This document shows, piece after piece, positions 8,016 to 17,000 of a stretch of DNA of 64,000 nt. The notes under the pieces were generated by a model. The model worked only from the letters and a program-made list of their open reading frames with translations, was not told the origin of the DNA and made no database searches. Source of the DNA: Archaeoglobus sp. UBA234 (GTDB taxonomy: Archaea; Halobacteriota; Archaeoglobi; Archaeoglobales; Archaeoglobaceae); assembly GCA_002494625.1 (NCBI GenBank), contig DACH01000005.1:349280-413279 (forward strand), written 5' to 3'. The stretch's first letter is position 1. Every line of letters begins with the position of its first letter. The position numbers were made by a program, and so were the translations under genes.

Positions 8016-9065
8016 ATGCCGGGAATTTTCAAGAGGCTTATAGGTACAAAACCATCCGAGTGGGCTTATGTTGTCTCGAGAGTAAGGGTGATGAGCAGAA
8101 AGCTCATCCCGGCAGAAGAGTACAACAAAATGCTCAACATGGAACTTGACGAAGTCATCAGATTCCTTGAAGAATCAGAGTACAAGAAAGAAATTGACGA
8201 ACTGGGTTTCAAGTACCAAGGACTAACCCTGATCGATTACGCTCTTTCTTTAAATCTTTCCAGAGCCTACAGCAAACTTATAAGGATTTCAAAGGGCACT
8301 CCGAGAGACTTAATATCAGCCTATCTGAGAAGATACGATATCTGGAACATCATGAACATCGTCAGAGGAAAGATGTTCAATTTCCCCTCTGAGGAAATAG
8401 AGGCAACGCTGATTTATGCAGGAGAGTATGATGAAGAGTTTTGCAAATCGCTTATGCTCAAGGAAACAATTGAGGAAATAGCGAAAACATTTGAGGGAAC
8501 ACCCTTCTATCCAGCGCTTGAAAAGATAGTAAGGGTTTGTCCGATGAGTGAGTTTGAAGACGACCTTTACAAGATATACTACAATGGGCTTGCAGGAATA
8601 AAAGCCGAGACTCTCGATATGAAGTACTTCATTGACTTCATAAAGATGGAAGTGGATATCAAGAACATCAAGACGATTCTGAGGTTGAAGGCTGATGGAG
8701 CTTCTGCAGAAGAAATTATGACCAAAATCATCCCCAGGGGGCTTCAGATTAGTGAAGATGAGGCAAGAAAGCTTGCTGCACTTGAATGGGATGAACTGAT
8801 AAAATCCTTGGAGGGATACTGGTTCTGGGAAGGTATCAAGGATTCTGTAGAAGGGGCATCGCTTTCAAAGATTGAGGCAATGCTGGACAGACTCTGGGCA
8901 AAGAAGGTGCTTTCCAAATCTCATAGCTTCCCATTGTCAGTTCTACCTGTGATGGCATTTATACTTCTGAAAAAACTGGAAATCGACAATCTCAGGATTA
9001 TAGCGAGGGGCAAGGCAGCAGGGCTTGATGTGGAAAACATTAAAGAACAGCTCGTCATAATATAG
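8016..9065 (+). CDS. atpC: A-type ATP synthase subunit C (V0D/AC39)
   Basis: 349-residue, mostly helical subunit of the V0D/AC39 family that sits as a funnel on the rotor ring and holds the central stalk. Recognised from YVVSRVRVMSRKLIPAEEYNKML near the N-terminus, LRRYDIWNIMNIVRGK, the DIKNIKTILRLKADG segment, and the final KKLEIDNLRIIARGKAAG. Two ATGs (8010, 8016) are possible; GAAGGG ends at 8009, which leaves a normal six-base spacing only for 8016. Placed between E and F as in other Archaeoglobales and methanogens. Confidence 0.94.
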   Translation: MPGIFKRLIGTKPSEWAYVVSRVRVMSRKLIPAEEYNKMLNMELDEVIRFLEESEYKKEIDELGFKYQGLTLIDYALSLNLSRAYSKLIRISKGTPRDLISAYLRRYDIWNIMNIVRGKMFNFPSEEIEATLIYAGEYDEEFCKSLMLKETIEEIAKTFEGTPFYPALEKIVRVCPMSEFEDDLYKIYYNGLAGIKAETLDMKYFIDFIKMEVDIKNIKTILRLKADGASAEEIMTKIIPRGLQISEDEARKLAALEWDELIKSLEGYWFWEGIKDSVEGASLSKIEAMLDRLWAKKVLSKSHSFPLSVLPVMAFILLKKLEIDNLRIIARGKAAGLDVENIKEQLVII

Positions 9066-9097
9066 ATGTTCGGGTGGTGGAAATGGGCGGAGAATTA

Positions 9098-9385
9098 ATG
9101 GTTATCGGTGACCCGGATTTCAACATTGGATTCCGGCTTGCAGGGATTAGAAATGTAATTGATGTAACTGACCAGTCCTCAGTACCGGAGATAGTGGAAG
9201 AGGCTCTGACAAAAAAAGGAATTGTTATTATCAATTACGACATTTATAAGTCTTTACCGATTCAGATTAAATTGAAGATTGAGGAGAGTATTGAGCCAAC
9301 CTTCGTTAAGGTTGGTGGAGAAGGAGGAGTAGAGGAAGTTAGGGAGAAAATTAGGAAGGCGATAGGTGTTGACCTATGGAAGTAG
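9098..9385 (+). CDS. atpF: A-type ATP synthase subunit F (central stalk)
   Basis: Short Rossmann-like regulatory subunit (95 residues) of the central stalk. It begins MVIGDPDFNIGFRLAGIRN, the classic F-subunit opening, and contains VIINYDIYKSLP and the C-terminal GGEGGVEEVREKIRKAIGVDLW. ATG 9098 is preceded by GGAG at five bases and gives the family-typical N-terminus; ATG 9083 or GTG 9074 would add 5-8 residues. Its stop lies inside the start region of atpA, so the two are translationally coupled. Confidence 0.93.
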   Translation: MVIGDPDFNIGFRLAGIRNVIDVTDQSSVPEIVEEALTKKGIVIINYDIYKSLPIQIKLKIEESIEPTFVKVGGEGGVEEVREKIRKAIGVDLWK

Positions 9386-11106
9386 GAATGAAGGGTGAGG
9401 TTTATCGAGTCTCAGGACCTCTTGTTGTTGCAGAAGGAATCAAACCAAGAATGTACGATGTTTGCAGAGTGGGAGAAGAGGGACTGATGGGAGAAGTCGT
9501 GGGTCTTGTAGGAGTGAAGACACTGATTCAGGTTTATGAAGATACATCGGGCATCAAACCAGGAGATGTTGTCGAGAATACTGGAATGCCTCTCAGCGTT
9601 GAACTTGGTCCGGGGCTAATCAGATCGTTCTATGATGGAATCCAGAGACCGCTTCCTGCTCTGAAGGAGTCGAGTGGAGATTTCATATCGAGAGGTATTC
9701 AGGCTCCTGGTCTGAGCAGAACAGCTGAGTGGGAATTTAAACCAACCGTGAAGAAGGGAGATAAGGTAAGTGGTGGAGAAATAATCGGGACTGTGCAGGA
9801 AACAGATGTTGTTGAGCACAGAATTCTCGTCCCACCAAAGATAAGTGGAATTATAACAGAGATCTACGAGGGTAAATTTAAAGTGGAAGATACCGTGGCG
9901 GTTCTTGACAATGGAACAGAGCTAAAACTTTACCACAAGTGGCCTGTCAGAGAGGCAAGGCCCTATCAGGAGAAACTTCCACCTGTTATACCGTTGATGA
10001 CCGGGCAGAGAATTCTTGACACATTCTTCCCGGTTGCGAAGGGTGGAACTGCTGCTATTCCAGGTCCTTTTGGTTCAGGAAAGACGGTTACACAGCACCA
10101 GCTTGCTAAATGGAGTGATACTGAGATAGTTGTCTACATTGGATGTGGTGAGAGAGGAAACGAGATGACAGAAGTTCTTGAAGAGTTCCCCGAGCTTATG
10201 GATCCAAAAACAGGCAAACCGTTGATGGAGAGGACGGTTCTTATTGCAAATACCTCAAACATGCCTGTTGCGGCAAGAGAGGCATCGGTTTATACTGGAA
10301 TTACAATTGCAGAGTACTTTAGAGATATGGGTTACGATGTAGCCGTTCAGGCAGACTCCACAAGCAGATGGGCAGAGGCAATGAGAGAAATTTCAGGAAG
10401 ACTTGAGGAGATGCCCGGTGAAGAGGGATATCCAGCTTACTTGGCTTCAAGACTTGCAGAGTTCTATGAGAGGGCAGGCAGAGTTAAAACACTCAATGGT
10501 GAGGTTGGAAGTGTTACGGTTGTTGGAGCAGTCTCACCACCTGGTGGAGACTTCAGTGAGCCTGTAACACAGAACACTCTGAGAATTGTCAAGGTGTTCT
10601 GGGCTCTTGATGCAAAACTTGCAGCAAGAAGGCACTTCCCAGCTATCAACTGGTTGCAGAGCTACAGTCTGTATTTGGATGTTCTGAGTGATTGGTTCAA
10701 AGATAATGTTTCTGCCGAGTTCATTGAACTCAGAAGGTGGGCGATGGAGGTACTTCAGGAAGAAGCAAACCTGCAGGAAATCGTTCAGCTTGTTGGTAGT
10801 GACGCTCTGCCTGACAGCCAGAGAGTCCTCCTCGAGGTTGCGAGATACATCAGAGAGTTCTATCTCCAGCAGTATGCATATCATCCAGTGGATACTTACT
10901 GCAGCTTCCAGAAGCAGTATGACATGCTTAAAGGAATAAAGGAGCTTAACGACATATTCTATAAGGCACTTGAGGCTGGGAGACTTGTTACCGAGATTGA
11001 AGAAGTAGAGGGCAAAGAAGACTTTGAGAGATCAAAGCTGGAAGAGGACTACAAGCCAAAGCTTGAGGCAGCGATTGAAAAGATAAAGAAAGCTCTGCTG
11101 GGGTGA
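9376..11106 (+). CDS. atpA: A-type ATP synthase catalytic subunit A
   Basis: Catalytic nucleotide-binding subunit, 576 residues. The P-loop is the A/V-type GPFGSGKTVT; the Walker B region and arginine-containing QADSTSRWAEAMREISGRLEEMPGEEGYPAYLASRLAEFYERAG follow. The non-homologous insert characteristic of A subunits (roughly residues 110-190) is present. The first ATG (9376) has an AGGTG site seven bases upstream and overlaps the subunit F gene by ten bases; ATG 9388 (MKGEVYRVSGP) is an alternative that matches many homologues. No intein or insertion is present. Confidence 0.97.
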   Translation: MEVGMKGEVYRVSGPLVVAEGIKPRMYDVCRVGEEGLMGEVVGLVGVKTLIQVYEDTSGIKPGDVVENTGMPLSVELGPGLIRSFYDGIQRPLPALKESSGDFISRGIQAPGLSRTAEWEFKPTVKKGDKVSGGEIIGTVQETDVVEHRILVPPKISGIITEIYEGKFKVEDTVAVLDNGTELKLYHKWPVREARPYQEKLPPVIPLMTGQRILDTFFPVAKGGTAAIPGPFGSGKTVTQHQLAKWSDTEIVVYIGCGERGNEMTEVLEEFPELMDPKTGKPLMERTVLIANTSNMPVAAREASVYTGITIAEYFRDMGYDVAVQADSTSRWAEAMREISGRLEEMPGEEGYPAYLASRLAEFYERAGRVKTLNGEVGSVTVVGAVSPPGGDFSEPVTQNTLRIVKVFWALDAKLAARRHFPAINWLQSYSLYLDVLSDWFKDNVSAEFIELRRWAMEVLQEEANLQEIVQLVGSDALPDSQRVLLEVARYIREFYLQQYAYHPVDTYCSFQKQYDMLKGIKELNDIFYKALEAGRLVTEIEEVEGKEDFERSKLEEDYKPKLEAAIEKIKKALLG

Positions 11107-11107
11107 T

Positions 11108-12502
11108 ATGATGAAGGAATACAGAACAATCAGTCAGGTTGCCGGACCTCTTTTGTTTGTTGAAAAAACAGAGCCTGTGGGCTATGGAGAGCTTGTGAAC
11201 ATCACGCTTGCAGACGGCTCTACAAAAAGAGGCCAGGTTCTTGACACATCGAAGGATGTCGTTGTTGTTCAGGTTTTCGAGGGTACAAGAGGTATTGATA
11301 CCTCTTCAGCTGTAAGATTTACCGGAGACATTGTCAGGCTTAACTGCTCACAGGATATGCTTGGGAGAATTCTTTCAGGAGCTGGAGATCCGATTGATGG
11401 TGGACCAAAGATCATCCCTGAGGAGAGGAGAGAGATCATCGGTGCGGCTATCAATCCATACGCCAGAACTTATCCGAGAGAGTTTATCCAGACCGGTATC
11501 TCAGCCATTGATGGAATGAACACACTTGTTAGGGGTCAGAAGCTCCCGATCTTCAGTGGTAGTGGTTTGCCACACAACGATATAGCCCTGCAGGTTGCGA
11601 GGCAGGCTAAGGTTAGAGGTAGTGGAGAGGAGTTCGCTGTCATATTTGCAGCCATGGGTATCACGAACGAGGAAGCTTACCAGTTCATGAAGGATTTCGA
11701 GAGAACTGGAGCTCTGGAGAGGGCAGTTGTTTTCCTGAATCTCGCTGATGATCCAGCTATCGAGAGATTGCTAACGCCAAGAATGGCTTTAACAGCAGCA
11801 GAGTTCTTGGCTTATGAGTATGATCTCCACATTCTCGTTATCCTGACAGACATGACCAACTACTGTGAGGCTTTGAGAGAGATTTCTGCTGCAAGAGAAG
11901 AGGTTCCCGGAAGAAGAGGTTATCCGGGATACATGTACACAGACCTTGCGACAATCTACGAGAGAGCTGGGAGAATTCAGGGCAGAAAGGGAACAATCAC
12001 ACAGATGCCAATTCTGACAATGCCGGGCGATGATATAACCCATCCAATTCCCGACCTCACTGGATATATCACAGAGGGACAGGTCGTTCTCAGCAGAGAG
12101 CTGCATGCTAAGGGTATATACCCACCAATCGATGTTCTTCCATCCCTTAGCAGGTTGATGAAGGAGGGTATCGGAGAAGGGCTTACAAGAGATGATCATG
12201 TCCAGTGGAATGATCAGATGTATGCAGCATACGCTGAGGGTGTCGATCTGAGAGGTCTCGTTGCAATTGTCGGTGAAGAAGCCCTGTCTGAGAGGGACAG
12301 GAGGTTCCTCAGGTTTGCAGATGAGTTCGAGAGAAGATTCGTCCAGCAGGGAAGATACGAGGACAGATCTATCGAAGAGACCCTCGATCTTGGATGGGAA
12401 CTGCTTGCAATGCTCAGAGAATCAGACTTAACAAAAATCGAGACCAAATATATCGAGAAGTATCACCCAGCCCACAAGAAGAAGGCTGAAGCTGAAGCCT
12501 GA
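11108..12502 (+). CDS. atpB: A-type ATP synthase regulatory subunit B
   Basis: 464-residue non-catalytic nucleotide-binding subunit alternating with A in the hexamer. Recognised by FSGSGLPHNDIALQVARQAKV (in place of a true P-loop), AAMGITNEEAYQFMKDFERTGALERAVVFLNLADDPAIERLLTPRMAL and MYTDLATIYERAGRIQGRKGTITQMPILTMPGDDITHPIPDLTGYITEGQ, all diagnostic of B subunits. Start is ATG 11108 or the adjacent ATG 11111, with GGGGTGAT just upstream. One base separates it from atpA. Confidence 0.97.
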   Translation: MMKEYRTISQVAGPLLFVEKTEPVGYGELVNITLADGSTKRGQVLDTSKDVVVVQVFEGTRGIDTSSAVRFTGDIVRLNCSQDMLGRILSGAGDPIDGGPKIIPEERREIIGAAINPYARTYPREFIQTGISAIDGMNTLVRGQKLPIFSGSGLPHNDIALQVARQAKVRGSGEEFAVIFAAMGITNEEAYQFMKDFERTGALERAVVFLNLADDPAIERLLTPRMALTAAEFLAYEYDLHILVILTDMTNYCEALREISAAREEVPGRRGYPGYMYTDLATIYERAGRIQGRKGTITQMPILTMPGDDITHPIPDLTGYITEGQVVLSRELHAKGIYPPIDVLPSLSRLMKEGIGEGLTRDDHVQWNDQMYAAYAEGVDLRGLVAIVGEEALSERDRRFLRFADEFERRFVQQGRYEDRSIEETLDLGWELLAMLRESDLTKIETKYIEKYHPAHKKKAEAEA

Positions 12503-12540
12503 CCTCTTCAGCCACTTCATTTTTTAACAAGGGTGGAACA

Positions 12541-13167
12541 ATGGCAGAAGTAAAGCCAACCCGAATGGAGCTCATCAAGCTCAGAAGGAGAATCAAGCTT
12601 TCAAAGAGAGGACATGCTCTGCTTAAGATGAAGAGAGATGGATTGATTGTTGAATTCAGAGACATCCTTGAACAGGCAAAGGAGGCCATTGGAGGAATGG
12701 TTGAAAAGTACAACAAGGCTCAGGAAAAGCTTGCACTTGCCATGGCTGTTGAGGGTGTTGTGGGTATAAAATCCATAGCACTTTCCTGTGCCACAGAGCC
12801 GGAGTTCTCTATCAAGAAAAAGAACATAATGGGTGTGGTAGTTCCAGTTGTTAAAAGAGAAAAAGTGAGGAAAATGGTTCAAGAGAGAAATTACGGTGTG
12901 ATTGGTACAACAGCAAGAATTGATGAAGTAGTTTCAGCATATGAGGAGCTTGTTGATTCAGTTCTTGAGGTGGCTGAAATAGAAACCACACTCAAAAGAC
13001 TTCTCGAGGAAATAGACAAAACAAAAAGGAGGGTAAATGCCCTCGAGTACAGGGTCATCCCCGAAATGGAAAATGCTGCCAGATACATCGCCTTCAGGCT
13101 TGAAGAGATGGACAGAGAGAACATTGTCAGGCTGAAGAAGATTAAGGCTAAGATGGAGACTAAATAA
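12541..13167 (+). CDS. atpD: A-type ATP synthase subunit D (central rotor shaft)
   Basis: 208 residues forming the antiparallel coiled coil of the rotor shaft. N-terminal PTRMELIKLRRRIKLSKRGHALLKMKRDGLI and C-terminal KRRVNALEYRVIPEMENAARYIAFRLEEMDRENIVRLKKIK are family signatures. ATG 12541 is preceded by AAGGGTGGAACA. A 38-bp T-rich spacer after atpB may hold a minor processing or promoter element. Last ATP-synthase gene of the operon. Confidence 0.96.
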   Translation: MAEVKPTRMELIKLRRRIKLSKRGHALLKMKRDGLIVEFRDILEQAKEAIGGMVEKYNKAQEKLALAMAVEGVVGIKSIALSCATEPEFSIKKKNIMGVVVPVVKREKVRKMVQERNYGVIGTTARIDEVVSAYEELVDSVLEVAEIETTLKRLLEEIDKTKRRVNALEYRVIPEMENAARYIAFRLEEMDRENIVRLKKIKAKMETK

Positions 13168-13188
13168 CTTTCAATTTTTATTTCGGCC

Positions 13189-13368
13189 ATGAGATTTCAG
13201 CAAGATTCTCTTTCAGATAGAATTTTGAGGTGGGTCTTTTCCGATAAAAATAGGGAGAGGTATCTAAAATACTGGTGGATAATATCTACCATAAGGATAG
13301 CAGTAGGTATCAGCCTGCTTCTTCTAATGATTCTTGCAGGATACAAGTTCACCCATCATCCCTGGTAG
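13189..13368 (+). CDS. Small one-helix membrane protein downstream of atpD
   Basis: A 59-codon open frame beginning ATG AGA TTT CAG and ending TAG. The protein has a basic, aromatic N-terminal half (SDRILRWVFSDKNRERYLKYWW) followed by one transmembrane helix (IRIAVGISLLLLMILAGY) and a short His-rich tail. I do not recognise the family. It starts 21 bases after the atpD stop, its stop is three bases before the MazG-like ATG, and its composition is that of a real inner-membrane miniprotein, so it is likely expressed with the operon. No strong ribosome site is visible (only CGGCC), which keeps confidence moderate. Confidence 0.6.
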   Translation: MRFQQDSLSDRILRWVFSDKNRERYLKYWWIISTIRIAVGISLLLLMILAGYKFTHHPW

Positions 13369-13370
13369 TC

Positions 13371-13715
13371 ATGGACATTGATGAACTGAGGAGAATTGTT
13401 ACGGATTTCAGGGATGAAAGAGATTGGAAAAAGTTTCATAACCCGAAAGATTTGGCAATATCCATTGCCATTGAGTCGATGGAACTTCTTGAGCATTTCC
13501 AGTGGAAGAGCGTCGAAGAGGTTTACGAGGTGGTTGAAAGCAGAATAGACTCGATAAGAGATGAAATAGCCGATATTACAATATATCTCCTTTCTTTGGC
13601 AGATATTCTTGATATTGATCTCTCTGAAGCAATTGTTGAAAAAGTAAAAAAGAACGCTGAAAAGTATCCGGTGGAAAAGTCAAAGGGTAGGGCAGATAAG
13701 TACACTGAACTTTGA
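13371..13715 (+). CDS. MazG-like nucleotide pyrophosphohydrolase
   Basis: 114-residue all-alpha NTP pyrophosphatase of the MazG/RS21-C6 (dCTPase) type, which hydrolyses non-canonical or excess nucleotides to monophosphates with Mg2+. Metal-binding pattern is visible: ESMELLEHFQW, then IRDEIADITIYLLSLADILDIDL, ending KKNAEKYPVEKSKGRADKYTEL, the common C-terminus. I start at ATG 13371, immediately after the upstream stop; an in-frame start at 13275 would encode a 32-residue extension overlapping the small membrane protein in another frame and unlike the family. Confidence 0.9.
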   Translation: MDIDELRRIVTDFRDERDWKKFHNPKDLAISIAIESMELLEHFQWKSVEEVYEVVESRIDSIRDEIADITIYLLSLADILDIDLSEAIVEKVKKNAEKYPVEKSKGRADKYTEL

Positions 13716-13759
13716 TGGATCTCAGATGGGGTGTGGCAAGATAACAACCTGTAGTAATT

Positions 13760-14028
13760 ATAGTAAACAATGAAGCTTTCTGACCAGCCCTGAACAGACC
13801 AAAAGAATCTCCGAATGGAAATCTATTATGGAATCTCTTAGTTATCTCTTTTAATGAAGAAAATAAGATTTTTATGGTGTTTCTCCCGCCAAAAGTCTCA
13901 TGTTTGTCGTTTTCAATCCAATCCTTTTTAAAGCTCAGGGATACCAGAACCCTCCATCGACAACGATTTGTGGATCATTCTCACAGTGTCGGGTAATCTC
14001 TCAAAAATGTAAGCGATGAAAAATAGAA
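13760..14028 (-). pseudogene. Decayed IS transposase, C-terminal DDE part (IS6/IS240-like)
   Basis: Reading the minus strand through frameshifts and a stop gives FLRDYPT, then CENDPQIVVDGGFWYP*ALKRIGLK, then in another frame ETFGGRNTIKILFSSLKEITKRFHNRFPFGDSF. These match, in order, the second-Asp region (VDGGPWY) and the final Glu region (TFGxRNxxExWF..LKxRTKRFxNRFP) of IS6/IS240-type archaeal transposases. At least two frameshifts and one in-frame TGA break it, and the catalytic Glu of the RNxxE motif reads Lys, so it is dead. It abuts the 3' end of the giant secreted-protein gene. Element ends were not identified. Confidence 0.75.
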
Positions 14029-14035
14029 TTATAAG

Positions 14036-17000
14036 TTATAAATCTTTTGTAAGGTAAAGGACAATCGTGTAGTCAATCTCTGCTCCTGGATGTCCTTTTT
14101 CTACCCAATCGTCTTTATTAATCCCGAGTCTCGTGTAAATGTATTCTTGGGCATGATATGTACATCTTTTCTCACTTGGGTCATACTTGCAGTTCTCAAT
14201 GATCTTCTCTGTAGGTATCCACTTGGAGAGCACGGCTACTTCATCATCTTCAAATGTATCATCATCAAAAATGGTCACCTCAATGTAAATGCCAGCGAGA
14301 TGTTCTCCATCATCGTTCATTGCCTTCTTTCTCAGTATTGTTTCTCCGATATTCCATGTACTTCCTGTATCAACATCCGTCGTCCCTGTCCAGGGTATTC
14401 TCCAGGCATCAACAGAAGAAAAGATGAGCTCATTCGTATTTATCAGATTTCCTTTTGACCACTCATCGAGATCATTCAGATAGTTTCCTCCTACTGTTCC
14501 AACAAAAGTCCACATGTATAGGTCTCCCATCCCTGACCAGTCACCATCTCTGTCATTCAGAACATGAACACTGTCTATTGAGACCTCGATTTTTTCAATT
14601 ATCGGTATTGAACTAACCTCATCGACGGAATAAATCTCTTTGTGGAACCTTCCTGATGGTCCTTCTCCTTTTACATCCCATTTAAATTTGTTAACAGTCT
14701 TTTTGTAAGTTTTTTCATAAGACTTGTATTTCTTATTAAGGGTTGCAATATCCTTCATTTCTATGTCTCCCTCTGCTAATTTATCCTTTAATTTTGTTAC
14801 ATCAGTAATTCCTCCTGAAACCATTTTGACTGTATCTACAATACCTGAACAAACATTAGCAGCTTCTGCGACATAATCATACCAGTCAACTTCCTTTCCG
14901 TTGTCTGCACCCTCTATCAAGTATGTCTCGTTGATTAACTGCTCTTCGTAATTTATCGCCTCCAATCTTATCTGGGCAGTTCCAAAGTTATCGTCCTCAT
15001 CTGCTGAAATTACTTTTGCTATTTCTGCCACTGCATCAAGAGCATCACATACCATTCCAACACAATCAGCTAAGGATAATGCACCAATACACTTGGTGTA
15101 GGATATATATGCTGTGATGAGGCTGGACGCAATATCAAACCAGTTTAAAGGATTAAGCACTTCCAGTATCTTGTTATCGTCCTCGTACACATTGTAATCA
15201 ACAGTGAAACTACTCACTTCCGATACGGATTCTGGAATATACAACTTTCCATCCTCGATCTCAAAAGCGGTAACCGGCATGTAAGGTCTGATTAGAGGAT
15301 ACTCTTTCTTTCCATTGTCCTCTGCTTCCCTGTATTGGAAAAATGGGTAACTCATTCCAAAAGAATGAATCACATTCCCTTCTGAGTCAAGAAGCATTGT
15401 CTCCGCATACGACTCTATTTCACCTTCCCAGAACTCGGATGGTTCTGAATCTTCTGACAAAAGCGAGTATGGGATTGTACCTATATAGTAGTACTTTCTT
15501 TCAACATCAGAGAAAAAGAAAATCTCTGTATGCCCTCCTATTTCTTCACTGGCTTTGAAGATTGGAAGGAGATTTTCGTTGTTTATATATTCCTCTACAT
15601 CTCTCACGAATTCTATTTTCCCAGCCAATATGAACCATCTTCCATTGGAATTTGGAGGCATTTTGGAGATACTGTAATTCTCAGTATCTTCTAAGTAAAT
15701 GTTGCCTACATTTTCTCCGTACAGCCAGATTACTGGAAGTTTTGGATAGAAATAATTAGGATAGTTGTAGATATATAAGTCCAAACCATTGTCTTTTGGA
15801 ATATAGAACTTAAAGTAGTGGAAAGGATTCTCTGAGTAGTAGAGTTGTGTTTTTCCTAACTTTATTGTTTCAGAATTTACCTTTTCAACACAGATCTGTA
15901 TGTCCTCTACATTGAAATCATCTATATTTGTAATTGTAATTTTATAATTATCAGATATGGAGCAGAATACACCCGGTTCAGAAGAGCACCACTGGTTGTT
16001 AAAGAAGTAAAATGTATGATCTGTTTCACTGACATCGAGATATATTGAATCCTCTTTTGTAGTAGAACTTATCTTAACGACAAGATACGGGAATTTAATG
16101 TCTAAGGGTTCTGCTACAATTTTTATTGATACCTTCGCGATCTCTCCCTTATCCATTTTTATTGATTTTGCAAGTAGTACATTCTGCCCTTCCAGTGTAA
16201 TCATGTTATTTTCTATATCAACAGGTTTAAAGCATCCCTCCTCGTATGTACTTTCTATTCCTGGGGCATTTTCATCTTCATCGCTTTCCTGCCATGTACT
16301 TCCATCTCCAAAAATAACTACATCCTCATTCTCTTTCTCAGTTTTTATTATTGGCTCTCTTTCTTTTGCCTTTTCTGCCCACTTCTTTATTTTTTCCTCT
16401 GGTGGAATCACATAATCTCCTCTTTTACTCAATCCCATGGCATAAGCGTACTTTTGCATTTCATATCTTAAAGCTTCTATGTAAATTTTGTTTATTTCTT
16501 CAGAATCTGAATTATCAATTTTTGAGAGCATATACAGGCTATCAAAGCCCATTGCGTTTAGAAGAATAATGTCGTTTGAAGACATCTCCTCTTTGCCAAA
16601 AGTACACTGTAGTTCTGCATTTTTTGCCAGTTTAATTAAACTTTCAGGAGAGAACCCAGTTTTATTTACAAGGGAGAAAAATAGGGTTGAAGATTCAAAA
16701 TAACCCAGAAAATCTCCCGCATCAAAAATATCATTGTTTGAAAATATATTCACCGCTACAGACTTATGAACAAATTTATCTTCTTTTGTCATTAACCCCT
16801 GTTGAGGAGTATCGCCATAATATGGGAAATCAAGTTCCCCAAGTGGGATTGTGCAGTTATATTTTTTTGGACTTTCAGAAAATTCTTCTGCTCCCTCACC
16901 ACCCTCTTGCTGTTCATGAACTTCTTCTTCAGAAGATTTAGCAGGTGCTGGACTCGGCATCGGATTGGACTCGCCAAATACAAAAATTGTCCACCAGGGT

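Noticed and set aside
13275..13370. Upstream extension of the MazG-like gene
   Set aside because: It overlaps the small membrane-protein frame and adds sequence unlike the family; ATG 13371 fits homologues.
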